Source of the DNA: Tundrisphaera sp051175315
Lineage (GTDB): Bacteria > Planctomycetota > Planctomycetia > Isosphaerales > Isosphaeraceae
Direction of reading: 5' to 3'
Length of the DNA stretch: 64,000 nt
NCBI RefSeq assembly: GCF_051175315.1
Contig: NZ_CP195100.1
Span: 2,046,001-2,110,000, forward strand
Each line of letters opens with the position of its first letter. Positions within the stretch are counted from its first letter, which is position 1. Shown in pieces: positions 51,266 through 60,214 of the stretch. The notes beneath the pieces are model-generated. The model was not told the DNA's origin and ran no database searches. It worked only from the letters and a program-made list of their open reading frames with translations. The translations under genes and the position numbers were made by a program.

Positions 51266-52543
51266 TCAGGATGGCTTCGCTGCCAGGTCGAGATAGACGA
51301 TCATCGACGGGTTGCCGACCGGGCAGTAGTGCCCGGTGAAGGCCAGCCCGCCCGTCTCCTGGTTGACCCGGAAGACGGCGACGTTGTCGCCCCGCTGGTT
51401 GCAGCAGGCGAGGAACCGGCCGGTGGGGTCGAAGGAGAAGCTGCGGGGATAGTTGCCCCGGGTCCACTCCTCGCCCACGAACCGGAGGTCGCCGTCCGGG
51501 CCGACGGCGAAGATCGCGATGCTGTCGTGGAGCCGGTTGCCGGCGTAGACGAACCGGCCGTCGCCGGAGACCAGGACCCCGGAGCAGAAGTTGCTGCCGG
51601 CGAACCCGGGCGGGAGGCTGGAGATCGTCTGCCGGGCGGTCAGCCGGCCGGTCTGGGCGTCGTAGTCGAACCGGACGAGGTTCGAGCCCTCCTCCTGGAT
51701 CGAGTAGAGCCAGCGGCCATTGGGGTGGAAGTGGAAGTGGCGGGGGCCGTCGCCCGGGGGCAGGGCCACCGCGGGCGGGTCGTTGGGGGTGAGGATCCCC
51801 GCCCGGTCGTCGAACCGCCAGGAGTAGATCCGGTCCAGGCCGAGGTCGACGTGGAGCACGAACCGGCCCGAGGGGTCGGCCTGGATCATGTGGGCATGGG
51901 TCCGGTCGTGGCCGCTGAAGGCGAACGTCCCGGGCGGGGCGTTGGTCGCCCGCGCGGGGCCGAGCTTGCCGGCATCGACCTGGACGTCCGTGGCATCCCC
52001 CAGGCGGCCGTCGGGAAGGATCGGCAGGACCGCCACCGACCCGCCGAAGTAGTTGGCCACCAGCAGGAACCGCCCGGAGGGGTGGACGCTGACGTAGGTC
52101 GGCCCGGCGCCGCCGGATCGCACCGTGTTGAGCTTCTGCAGGCGGCCGTCGGCCCGATCGATGGCGTAGGCGGTGACGGTGCCCTGCTTGTCGTCGCCGA
52201 CCCGGTCGGTCTCGTTGGCCGAGTAGAGCCGGGTCCCGGCGGCGTTCAGGGCCAGGCAGCTCGGACTGACGCCCGACTCCTCGACGTCCAGGGCCTCCAT
52301 CGCGCCGGTCTCGCGATCGACCCGGAACCGGTGGATGCCGCGCCCGTTGCCGGGGGGCAGATCCACCTGGGTCGGCAGGACGTCGCGGAGCGGCGAGCTG
52401 AACGTCCCGACGTAGGCGATCAGGGGTGCATCGGCCTTCGGGGCCTGGCCCAAAATCGACCCGGGATGGGCCAGCGGGGCGGCGCCCGCCAGGAGGGCCG
52501 AGGACTGGAGGAACGAACGGCGGGAGCGGTGGGTGGGTGTCAT
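51266..52543 (-). CDS. Lactonase family (6-phosphogluconolactonase-like) beta-propeller, Tat-exported
   Basis: A 425-residue protein. The N-terminus THRSRRSFLQSSALLAGAAPL is a twin-arginine signal. The rest is a seven-bladed propeller of the Lactonase family (GIHRFRVDRETGAMEALDV; GPTYVSVHPSGRFLLVANYFGGSVAV; GDGPRHFHFHPNGRWLYSIQEEGSNL; NYPRSFSFDPTGRFLACCNQRGDNVAVF). Family members hydrolyse cyclic lactones or 6-phosphogluconolactone. Since this one is exported, its substrate is probably not 6-phosphogluconolactone. It lies 20 nt downstream of hemA in the same direction. Confidence 0.9.
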   Translation of the reverse strand: MTPTHRSRRSFLQSSALLAGAAPLAHPGSILGQAPKADAPLIAYVGTFSSPLRDVLPTQVDLPPGNGRGIHRFRVDRETGAMEALDVEESGVSPSCLALNAAGTRLYSANETDRVGDDKQGTVTAYAIDRADGRLQKLNTVRSGGAGPTYVSVHPSGRFLLVANYFGGSVAVLPILPDGRLGDATDVQVDAGKLGPARATNAPPGTFAFSGHDRTHAHMIQADPSGRFVLHVDLGLDRIYSWRFDDRAGILTPNDPPAVALPPGDGPRHFHFHPNGRWLYSIQEEGSNLVRFDYDAQTGRLTARQTISSLPPGFAGSNFCSGVLVSGDGRFVYAGNRLHDSIAIFAVGPDGDLRFVGEEWTRGNYPRSFSFDPTGRFLACCNQRGDNVAVFRVNQETGGLAFTGHYCPVGNPSMIVYLDLAAKPS

Positions 52544-52562
52544 GGCATTCCGATCGGCCGGC

Positions 52563-53846
52563 TCACGCGTCCGCCAGGCCGAACAGGGCGCGGACGGCGT
52601 GGAGCAGGGGGTGGGGGTGGTCGGCGGGGGGGTCGGCGGCGGCCGACCGGAGGGCGACGCGGGGGTGGTGGAGGAACTGGTTCTGGAGCCGCCGCATGGC
52701 GTGGGCGATGTCCTCGCGCTGGGCCGGGGTCAGGTCGGGCTGGCGGGCGAACAGGGTGTCCAGCTCGCGGAGCCGGGCGGCGTCGGCGGTGTCGCCGAGC
52801 TGGCGGAGCACGGCGCCGGCGTGGGTCCGGTGCCGCAGCGCGGCCAGGGTGGCGGCCACCTCGCGGTCGATGATCGCCAGGGCCGGGTCGATCCCCTTCT
52901 GCCGCTTCTGGCGGTTCTCCTCGGCCTGGACGCGGAGGTCGTCGACGTTGTAGAGGTGGACCATGTCCAGGTCGCCGATCCGCGAGTCGAAGTCGCGCGG
53001 GATGGCGATGTCGAGGATCAGCGCCAGGCGGTTGCGGCGGGCCCGCTGGACCCGGGTGTAGGTCTCGAGGTCGACGATCGGCCGGTCGGAGGCGGTGGTG
53101 CTGACCACCACGTCGGCCTCGATCAGGGCCCGATTCAGGTCTTCGAACGGCACGGCGCGGCCGTTCCAACGCCGGGCGGCCTCCTCGGCGCGGGCCGGGT
53201 TGCGGTTGGTGACCAGGATCGTCCCGGGCTTCAGCGCCGCGAGGTGCTGGAGGGTCAGGTCGCCCATCTTGCCGGCGCCGATGACCAGCACCGTCTTGTC
53301 GGAGAACGTGTCGAAGACGTCCTTGGCGACGTCGACCGCGACGCTGGCCACGGACAGCTTCCCCTTGTCCATGCCGGTCTGCTCGCGGACCAGCTTGCCC
53401 ACCCGGAGGGCGTGGTCGAAGACCGCGTGGAGGATCGGCCCGACGGTCTTCCTCGCGTCGGCCGCCTTGTAGGCGTCGCGCACCTGGCCGATGATCTGGC
53501 CTTCGCCCAGAACCAGGCTCTCCAGGCTGGCGGCGACCTTGAACAGGTGGGCCACCGCGTGCTCGTCGTGGTGGTCGACCAGGTGGGTCGCGAACCCCTC
53601 GGCGGGGATGGCGTGGAAGTGGGCCAGGAAGTCGATCATCGCCCCGGTCTGGGGGATCGCCCCACCGGCGCCGGCGGCGTACAGCTCGACCCGGTTGCAG
53701 GTCGAGAGGATGACGAACTCCCCCCCGGGGAACGCCCGGGACAGGGCGTCGAGCGCCTCGTCCCGCTTCCCCCCTTCGAACGCCAACGCCTCGCGCACCG
53801 AGGCCGGGGCGCGGCGGTGATCGACGCCCAACGCCAGGAGATTCAC
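52563..53846 (-). CDS. hemA: Glutamyl-tRNA reductase
   Basis: A 427-residue enzyme that reduces glutamyl-tRNA to glutamate-1-semialdehyde with NADPH, the first step of the C5 route to haem. The GTG at 53846 was chosen: GGGGAGG lies 5 nt upstream and the start NLLALGVDHRRAP is the family's. Catalytic Cys50 is in LSTCNRVELYA. SLVLGEGQIIGQVRDAYKAA and GKLSVASVAVDVAKD are conserved, and the NADPH fold is VLVIGAGKMGDLTLQHL. The dimerisation domain follows. Its GTG overlaps the stop of the upstream ccsA/hemX-like gene (GTGA, 53846-53843). Confidence 0.96.
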   Translation of the reverse strand: MNLLALGVDHRRAPASVREALAFEGGKRDEALDALSRAFPGGEFVILSTCNRVELYAAGAGGAIPQTGAMIDFLAHFHAIPAEGFATHLVDHHDEHAVAHLFKVAASLESLVLGEGQIIGQVRDAYKAADARKTVGPILHAVFDHALRVGKLVREQTGMDKGKLSVASVAVDVAKDVFDTFSDKTVLVIGAGKMGDLTLQHLAALKPGTILVTNRNPARAEEAARRWNGRAVPFEDLNRALIEADVVVSTTASDRPIVDLETYTRVQRARRNRLALILDIAIPRDFDSRIGDLDMVHLYNVDDLRVQAEENRQKRQKGIDPALAIIDREVAATLAALRHRTHAGAVLRQLGDTADAARLRELDTLFARQPDLTPAQREDIAHAMRRLQNQFLHHPRVALRSAAADPPADHPHPLLHAVRALFGLADA

Positions 53847-54754
53847 GCCGACCTCCCCGGGGCCTTCGTCCCGGGATCGGCCGCGGGCGGGGCATCCCCC
53901 CGCCTCACGCCGTGCGACGTGATGTCCATCAGGTCCACCCCCACGGTGGCGAACGCCAGCGACAGGAACGCGACCACCGTCAGCAGCATCACCTTGCGGC
54001 CCCTCATCTCGGGCCGGAACCGGGCGTGGAGCAGGACCGCGAACAGGAGCCACATGATCAGGCCGCTGAGCACCTTGGGGTCGGTCCATTCGATCTGCGA
54101 CCGGCCCGCCCTCCGCAGCGACGCCTCCATCACCAGCCCGATTCCCAGCCCCGCTGTCAGGAACGGGAACGCCACGGTGATCCCCGCCCGATTGAGCTTC
54201 TCGGACTGCTCCAGGCTCGGCATCACCAGGCCGAACCGGTTGGGCCGCTTGTGCTTGAGCCGGGACGACTGGATCAGGTACATCAGCCCGGCGACGAAGG
54301 CCACGCACGACCCGGCCGCCCCCACCAGGTAGAATAACCCATGGGTCACGCCCCAGAAATAGGTGGCCCCACCCCAGGCCGCCCAATCATCTCGGGGCGC
54401 CCAGATCCCCGCCAGGCCCACCAAGCCCACGACCCCCGGCAGGATGAAGACCCCGACCGCGACCGGCTTGGGCGACCGCGCGATCAGGTACAGGCCCACC
54501 GCCGCCAGGACCCAGGAGACGACCAGCAGCGACTCGAACACCGTGGTCACCGGCAGTTGCCGGGTCCGGACGGCCAGGTTCGCCAGGTACAGGGTCTGGA
54601 CGACCCAGGCCAGGGCGAACAGGGCCAGCGTCGCGTACCACCGGGCCACGCCCCGCACCGCGAACCGGGCCAGGTCGCACGCCAGCGCCAGGCCATAGGT
54701 CCCGCCGAAACAAAGGACGCTCAAACCGTCTGCCATCGACCCGCCGGCCCTCAT
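53843..54754 (-). CDS. CcsA/HemX-like cytochrome c assembly protein
   Basis: A 303-residue multi-pass membrane protein of the CcmF/CcsA (HemX) family. About eight hydrophobic segments can be seen, including WYATLALFALAWVVQTLYLA, FESLLVVSWVLAAVGLYLIA, WGVTHGLFYLVGAAGSCVAFVAG and LSGLIMWLLFAVLLHARF. The typical WWD motif of CcsA is weak (WAAWGGATYFWGVTH), so HemX-type is better. It may affect GluTR level or haem handling for cytochrome c. An alternative start is Met7 at 54736. hemA overlaps its end by 4 nt. Confidence 0.85.
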   Translation of the reverse strand: MRAGGSMADGLSVLCFGGTYGLALACDLARFAVRGVARWYATLALFALAWVVQTLYLANLAVRTRQLPVTTVFESLLVVSWVLAAVGLYLIARSPKPVAVGVFILPGVVGLVGLAGIWAPRDDWAAWGGATYFWGVTHGLFYLVGAAGSCVAFVAGLMYLIQSSRLKHKRPNRFGLVMPSLEQSEKLNRAGITVAFPFLTAGLGIGLVMEASLRRAGRSQIEWTDPKVLSGLIMWLLFAVLLHARFRPEMRGRKVMLLTVVAFLSLAFATVGVDLMDITSHGVRRGDAPPAADPGTKAPGRSA

Positions 54755-54854
54755 CCCGCCATGTCCTGCTCGCCCGGGTTGATTGTACCCGCCCCGCGAC
54801 GGCCGGCCCAGGGGGACGGGCCGGCATCTGCCGGGCCCCGGGGGCCCGCCGGCC

Positions 54855-55721
54855 TCAGCGGAACAGCTTCTGGGCCAGCAGATACAGGTTGTTCCGCCAG
54901 ACCCGGAAGTCGTGCCCGCCCTGGTCGACGTGCCAGATGTGGGGGACGCCCTTCTCCTTGAGGTAGGCGTGGGTCCTTTGGCTGATGTTGATCAGGCCGT
55001 CCTTGTCGCCGCACGAGATCCAGAGCAGCTTGAGCTTGGCCTTCGCCTCCTCGGGGTTGGGCACCAGCTGCTCCGGGGCCCGGGTGTTCGGTGCCGACGA
55101 GAACCCGCCCACCCAGGCGAACGTGTCGAGGTGGCCGAGCCCGAAGTTCAGGGACTGGCCGCCGCCCATCGACAGCCCGGCGAGGGCGCGGGACTCCCGA
55201 TCCTTCTTCGCCGGGTAGGTCTTCTCGATGAACGGGATGATGTCCTTCAGGAGATCCCCCTCGAACGTCTCGAATGCCTTGGCGTGGCGGAAGACGTCCC
55301 CCTCGGCCCGGTCGTTGGGCTGGGCCCGGCCGTTGGGCAGGACCACGATCATCGGGACGGCCTTCCCGTCCGCGTAGAGGTTGTCCAGGATATCGGCGGG
55401 CTTGCCGTCCCGGTTCCACTCGTCCTCGTCGCCGCCGATCCCGTGCAGGAGGTACAGGACCGGGTAGGTCTGACCTTTCGAGAACCCGGGCGGGGTATAG
55501 ACCTTCATCTTCCGCTTGGTGCCCACGGTCGTGGAGTCGTACTCGACCACCTCAACCTTGCCGTGGGGGATGTCGGCCCGATGGGAGCTGAAGCCCTCCG
55601 GGGCGGCCGGGAATGCGGCCTTGTCGTCCGGCCCGAGCACGATCGGTGCCCTCGGCCTCTGTGCCGAGGCGACCGAGACGGCGATGGGCAGCAGGAGGGC
55701 GGCGATCCAGGCGCGTTTCAT
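54855..55721 (-). CDS. Exported esterase, feruloyl/Esterase_D family
   Basis: A 288-residue protein. The ATG at 55721 has GGGAG 6 nt upstream. A signal (AWIAALLLPIAVSVASA) is followed by KRKMKVYTPPGFSKGQTYPVLYLLHGIGGDEDEW. The nucleophile elbow is GLSMGG, DKDGLINISQR holds the acid region, and WHVDQGGHDFRVWRNNLYLL the catalytic His. It is most like XynZ/Fae-type esterases that remove feruloyl or acetyl groups from plant polysaccharides. It is the third esterase of this kind within 10 kb. Confidence 0.9.
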   Translation of the reverse strand: MKRAWIAALLLPIAVSVASAQRPRAPIVLGPDDKAAFPAAPEGFSSHRADIPHGKVEVVEYDSTTVGTKRKMKVYTPPGFSKGQTYPVLYLLHGIGGDEDEWNRDGKPADILDNLYADGKAVPMIVVLPNGRAQPNDRAEGDVFRHAKAFETFEGDLLKDIIPFIEKTYPAKKDRESRALAGLSMGGGQSLNFGLGHLDTFAWVGGFSSAPNTRAPEQLVPNPEEAKAKLKLLWISCGDKDGLINISQRTHAYLKEKGVPHIWHVDQGGHDFRVWRNNLYLLAQKLFR

Positions 55722-55747
55722 GGTGGACTCCCGGTGACAGGGCGGAT

Positions 55748-57079
55748 TCATCGCGAGGCGCCCCAGCGCTCCCCGGCCTGAAACGGCCCGGAGGAGGCGA
55801 CCACGCGGAACAGGACGCGGCCGGCCAGGATCACGGCGCCGGGGGGCAGGGGGGCGGAGCCATCGACGCGGAGGTAGGTGCCATTGCTGCTGCGGAGGTC
55901 TTCCAGGCGGAACCGGCCGGCGTCGTGGCGGATCAGGGCGTGCTGGGTGCTGACCACCGGGTCGCCGGCCAGGACGATGTGGGCCTCGGTCCCCCCCTTG
56001 CCCGCGCCGCCCCGGCCGATGATGGTGAAGTCGGGTCGGGTGATCGGGAACCGGAGCCCCGGGCGGCCGTCGGGCCGGATCAGGTCCAGGAAGGCCAGGG
56101 CGTTCAGGTCGCGGCTGAAGAACTCCTCCCCCTCGTCCGATCGGGCGGCGGGCCCGGGGCCGATCGGCTCGGCGCGGCGGAATTCGATGACGTGGCTGCC
56201 GGCGCGGAACCGCGCCCCGTCGCTCAATTCGGCCGGCTCGGTGACGCGGAGGAACACCCCGTTGAGCGCCCCGAGGTCGCGGACGGCCGGCGCCCCCCGC
56301 TCGAAGAACAGCTCCAGGTGGCGCGGGGCCAGGGTCTCCATGTCGGGGAAGTCGCTGGTCTTCCTGGCGCCGACCCTCAGGCCCTTGGCCGGGATCTCGG
56401 CGAATTCACGCCAGACCCCGGTCTTGTCCAGGATGTGGAGGTGGTGCGACACCCTCGGCACGCTGATCCGGCCGACATCCACGCCCTGATAGAAGACCGT
56501 CCCCTCGTCGGTGCCCTCGGACTGATAGGGGGGGTTGGCCGGGTATTCGACCGGCCGCGACGCCCACTCCGGCACCGGCGGGGCCGGGGCTGCGGGGGGC
56601 GGGGCCGGCGCCGGGACGGCGGCCGGCGCGGGAGGCCCGGCATACGCCGGCGCCGGGGCGGGGGCCGCCGGCTCGTCCCCCCCGCGCAGGATGTTCCAGA
56701 TCTTGCCGATCTTGCCGATCGAGGCCGGGGCCGGGGCGGGCGGGGCGGGCGGCGCCTGCTGGTAGTAGTGCGGGGCCGTCGGGGCCTGTGGCGCCGGAGG
56801 TGCGGGCGGGGCCGGCGGCGCGGGCGGGGCCGGCCGGGGCCGGGGCCGAGGGGCGGGGTCCGCCTGGATCGGCGCGGGCGGGGCCGGGGGCCGGGCCGGC
56901 CGGGGCTTGGCACGGGGCGGGGGGGCCGCCGGGGCCGGCTGGAACGGGTTGGGGGGCGACGGGCCTCGCGGGCTGGGCGGGAGGATCGTCCCGAACGGGT
57001 CGGAGGCGACCCCGCACGATGGGCAGCGGCCCCCGTCCTCGGCCATCGTCGCCCGACAGTGAGGGCAGGTCACTCCCAT
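55748..57079 (-). CDS. Zinc-ribbon / dual-FHA protein at the T6SS locus (TagH-like)
   Basis: A 443-residue protein. The ATG at 57079 has GGAGG 9 nt upstream; the frame runs on to 57379 without coding character. A zinc ribbon is at Cys5, Cys8, Cys19 and Cys22 (CPHC...CPSC). A Pro/Ala-rich disordered linker fills ~40-200. The first FHA-like region is around 240-330 (VGARKTSDFPDMETLAPRHLELFF and DLGALNGVFLRV), and the second is at 350-440 (IGRGGAGKGGTEAHIVL, STQHALIRHDAGRFRLEDLRSSNGTYLRV). FHA proteins bind phospho-threonine and regulate some T6SS loci through a Ser/Thr kinase. It is divergent from impE with a 299-nt gap. Confidence 0.82.
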   Translation of the reverse strand: MGVTCPHCRATMAEDGGRCPSCGVASDPFGTILPPSPRGPSPPNPFQPAPAAPPPRAKPRPARPPAPPAPIQADPAPRPRPRPAPPAPPAPPAPPAPQAPTAPHYYQQAPPAPPAPAPASIGKIGKIWNILRGGDEPAAPAPAPAYAGPPAPAAVPAPAPPPAAPAPPVPEWASRPVEYPANPPYQSEGTDEGTVFYQGVDVGRISVPRVSHHLHILDKTGVWREFAEIPAKGLRVGARKTSDFPDMETLAPRHLELFFERGAPAVRDLGALNGVFLRVTEPAELSDGARFRAGSHVIEFRRAEPIGPGPAARSDEGEEFFSRDLNALAFLDLIRPDGRPGLRFPITRPDFTIIGRGGAGKGGTEAHIVLAGDPVVSTQHALIRHDAGRFRLEDLRSSNGTYLRVDGSAPLPPGAVILAGRVLFRVVASSGPFQAGERWGASR

Positions 57080-57378
57080 CGTCGGTCGCCTCCCGGAGCC
57101 CGATCGATTCGAGGGCTCTCCCGTCCCGTGATCCGCCTCCCGACCGGCTCCCACTATAGCGCGTCGGCCCGGGGGCGTCAAAGACGCGGGCGGAATCGGC
57201 GCGGGCGGCCCCGGATGGGCGGGCCGCGCACGATCGATTCGAAACCTCTGATCGATCCACGCGCGGGCCGCATGGATTGTCCTTGGAGGCGTCACCGGGA
57301 CGGCGTAAGTTCGTAGGTCGGGTTGCCGAGGGGCGGGGATCGGCCGGCGCCCCCCGGGATCCGCGAGAGGCCACGTCA

Positions 57379-58266
57379 ATGACCGTCGATGAATTGCTGT
57401 CCGAAGGCAAGCTGACCCAGGCCGTGGCGCGGGCCAAAGCCGACGCGGCGGAGAAGGCGGGCGACCCGGCGGCGCGCCGGCTCCTGTTCGACCTGCTCTG
57501 CTTCGCCGGGGACTTGGCGGGCGCCGAGGGGCTGCTGGGCGCCCCGGTCGCCGCCGGGCCGGCCGACGACCCGGTCGCCCACGCCTGGACGACCATCAGC
57601 CGGTCCTTGCTGGAGGCCGAGAAGGCGCGCAACCGCCTGTTCGGGTCGGGCGTCCGCCCCCGGTTCCTGGACGGCCAGCCGACCCCGGCGATGGTGCCCC
57701 ACCTGGAGGCGGTCGACGCCATCCGCTCGGGCGGCGTGGCCACGGCCCGCAAGGCCCTGGATCGCGGCTCCGAGGCGATGCCGATCGTCTCCGGCACGAT
57801 GGCCGACGGGACGGCGTTCGCCGACATCCGCGACGCCGACGACCTGCTGGCCCCGGCCCTGGAGGTCTTCGCCCCGGCCGGGTACTTCTGGGTGGGCTGG
57901 GACCAGATCCAGTTCCTCGAAGTCGCCACCCCGACCACGCTCCGCGACCTGATCTGGGCCCGGGCCAAGCTCGCCACCTTCGACGGCCAGCTCGGCGAGG
58001 TGTTCCTGCCGGTCCTGTACTTCGGCACGGCCTATTTCACCGAGGACGACCCACTCCGCCTCGGCCGCAAGACCGACTGGATGGAAGCCGGCTCCGGGAT
58101 CGTGCGTGGGGTCGGCCGCAAGGTGATCCTGGTCGGCGAGGAAGGGCCGTCGGTCCTGGAGCTGGGCACGCTCCAGTTCGCCGCCCCGGCGGGGTCCGAA
58201 TCGACCGCCCTCGAAGGCGCCGAGCCGCCGCCCGACCTGGAATCGCCGCCCCAGGGGGCGTTCTGA
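57379..58266 (+). CDS. tagJ: T6SS accessory protein ImpE/TagJ
   Basis: A 295-residue ImpE-family protein. AGAGG precedes the ATG by 8 nt. TVDELLSEGKLTQAVARAKADAAEKAGDPAARRLLFDLLCFAGDLAGAEG is a TPR-like start, and the later GYFWVGWDQIQFLEV, LRDLIWARAKL and EVFLPVLYFGTAYFTEDDPLRLGRKTDW segments match ImpE. In some T6SS this protein (TagJ) binds the sheath component TssB and helps ClpV recycling. It is the first gene of the rightward cluster and is followed by tssA with a 1-nt gap. It is absent from many T6SS clades. Confidence 0.9.
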   Translation: MTVDELLSEGKLTQAVARAKADAAEKAGDPAARRLLFDLLCFAGDLAGAEGLLGAPVAAGPADDPVAHAWTTISRSLLEAEKARNRLFGSGVRPRFLDGQPTPAMVPHLEAVDAIRSGGVATARKALDRGSEAMPIVSGTMADGTAFADIRDADDLLAPALEVFAPAGYFWVGWDQIQFLEVATPTTLRDLIWARAKLATFDGQLGEVFLPVLYFGTAYFTEDDPLRLGRKTDWMEAGSGIVRGVGRKVILVGEEGPSVLELGTLQFAAPAGSESTALEGAEPPPDLESPPQGAF

Positions 58267-58267
58267 C

Positions 58268-60112
58268 ATGGCCACGGCCGTCGGCATCGACCTCGACGCC
58301 CTGCTGGCCCCGATCTCGGACGCGAGCCCGGCCGGGGAGGACCTGGCCTACGCGCCCGAGTACGACGACCTGCGCGAGGCCCGCCGCAGCGAGGACGATG
58401 CCAATCAGGGGGACTGGAAGCGCAAGGCCAAGGTCGCCAACTGGGACCGCGTGATCGCCCTGGCCACCGACATCCTGACCCGGCGATCCAAGGACCTGCA
58501 GGTGGCCGCCTGGCTCGCGGAAGCCCTGGCCCACCGCCGGGGCTTCGCCGGGCTCGCCGAAGGGTTCACGCTCCTGAAGGGCCTGCAGGATGCCTTCTGG
58601 GAGACGTACTACCCCCAGGTTGAAGACGGCGACCTGGAGATGCGCTACGGGCCGTTCCTGTTCATCAACCGGAACTTCCCGCTCCTGATCCGGTCCCTGC
58701 CCCTGACCGACGACCCCGACAAGGCCCGCTACTCGTTCCTCCGCTGGCAGGAGTCCCGCGCCGCGCGGCGGCCGGCCGGCGACGACGACGCCCCGCCCGA
58801 CGAGCGCCTGACCGCCGAGGAGTTCGACGACGCCGTCAACAAGACCCGGCGGGCCTTCTACGAGACGCTCGCCGCCGACGTCGGGGCGGCCCTGGAGGCG
58901 TACCGCGAGTTCGACCGCTCGTCCGACGCCCACTTCGGCCGCGAGGCCCCGGGCATGACCGAGGTGGGCCGGGCGCTGGAGGAAGTCGAGCAGCTGGCCG
59001 GACGGCTCCTCGACGCCAAGCGCGAGCAGGAGCCCTCGCCCGACGACGAGCCGGCCGAGGACGCCCCCGAGCCCAGGGCGGATGCCGAAACCGACCCCGA
59101 GCCCGCCGCCGAGGCCGAGCCGGTCGCGCGCAAGCCCAAACCGGCCGCCCGAACGGCATCGGGCCCGATCGCCGACGCCGACGACGCCCTCCGCCGCATC
59201 CTGGAGGCCGCGGCCTACCTCAGGAAGGAGGCCCCGGGCGACCCGGCCGGCTACCTGGTCGGCCGCGCGGCGCGGATGGCCGAACTCTACCGGATGGCCG
59301 ACCTGTCCGGCCTCCACGACGCGGCCAGCCCCTCCAGCGACGACCGCCGCGACCTCCGCCGCAAGGCCGCCGAGGGGGACCACGCCGCCCTGCTGGAGGC
59401 GGCCGAGGCGGCGCTGGCCCGTCCGGAAGGGATGGCCTGGCTCGACCCCCATCGCCACGCGGTCGCCGCCCTGGACGCCCTGGGCGACCGGCCGGGCGGC
59501 TCGTCCGCCGCGAAGGGCTGGCTCCGCGCCATCCTGGCGGACTTCCCGGGCCTGGCCGACGCCTCCCTGGGGGACGGCACCGCCGCCGCCGACGCCGAGA
59601 CCCGCGCCTGGCTCCTCGCCGAGTTCGCGCCCGCCCCGGCCCCCGCGCCGCCCGAGCCGGAGGCGCCGGCCCCGGCGGTGTTCGAAGCACGCCCCGAACC
59701 CGACGCCGAGGCCGGCGAGCCCGACGCCTTCGACCGGGCCCGCTCGCTCGCCGACGAGGGGCGGGCCGACGAGGGGATCGGCCTGCTCCGCGACGCGCTG
59801 GGGCGGGCCACCCACGGCCGCGAGCGGTTCGTCCGCTCGCTGCAACTGGCCGAGCTGTGCCTGGCCGCCCGCCGCCCCGACGTGGCCCTCCACCTGGCCG
59901 ACGACCTGGCCGCGCAGGTCGACGAACGGCGACTGGACGGGTGGGAGGACCCGGCCCTGGTCGCGCGGGCCTGGTCGGGCCTATGCCTGGCCCTGCGGGA
60001 CGCCAGGGCCGCGGAGGCGGCGCCCGCCCGATGGAAGGCCGCCTTCGCCCGCCTGTGCCGGGCCGACGTCGCCCGGGCCCTGTCCATCGGCGAAGGCGGG
60101 CCGCCGTCCTGA
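58268..60112 (+). CDS. tssA: T6SS baseplate/sheath cap protein TssA
   Basis: A 614-residue ImpA-type protein. The N-terminal ImpA_N domain is clear (ISDASPAGEDLAYAPEYDDLREARRSEDDANQGDW...KVANWDRVIALATDILTRRSKDLQVAAWLAEAL). YYPQVEDGDLEMRYGPFLFINRNFPLL follows. A Pro/Glu/Ala-rich linker fills ~255-305. The C-terminal half (~305-614) is Ala-rich and helical with a large unknown extension. Typical TssA proteins are 350-530 residues, so this one is long. It starts 1 nt after tagJ. TssA coordinates tube and sheath assembly. Confidence 0.9.
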   Translation: MATAVGIDLDALLAPISDASPAGEDLAYAPEYDDLREARRSEDDANQGDWKRKAKVANWDRVIALATDILTRRSKDLQVAAWLAEALAHRRGFAGLAEGFTLLKGLQDAFWETYYPQVEDGDLEMRYGPFLFINRNFPLLIRSLPLTDDPDKARYSFLRWQESRAARRPAGDDDAPPDERLTAEEFDDAVNKTRRAFYETLAADVGAALEAYREFDRSSDAHFGREAPGMTEVGRALEEVEQLAGRLLDAKREQEPSPDDEPAEDAPEPRADAETDPEPAAEAEPVARKPKPAARTASGPIADADDALRRILEAAAYLRKEAPGDPAGYLVGRAARMAELYRMADLSGLHDAASPSSDDRRDLRRKAAEGDHAALLEAAEAALARPEGMAWLDPHRHAVAALDALGDRPGGSSAAKGWLRAILADFPGLADASLGDGTAAADAETRAWLLAEFAPAPAPAPPEPEAPAPAVFEARPEPDAEAGEPDAFDRARSLADEGRADEGIGLLRDALGRATHGRERFVRSLQLAELCLAARRPDVALHLADDLAAQVDERRLDGWEDPALVARAWSGLCLALRDARAAEAAPARWKAAFARLCRADVARALSIGEGGPPS

Positions 60113-60214
60113 GCATCCATCGCCGCGGATTTGACGGAAGTTAGTCGTTGACTCCCCTGTGAATCCGATCGATCCTCATGGGGATCATGCCCCGCTCCCC
60201 CCGGAGATGATGCG

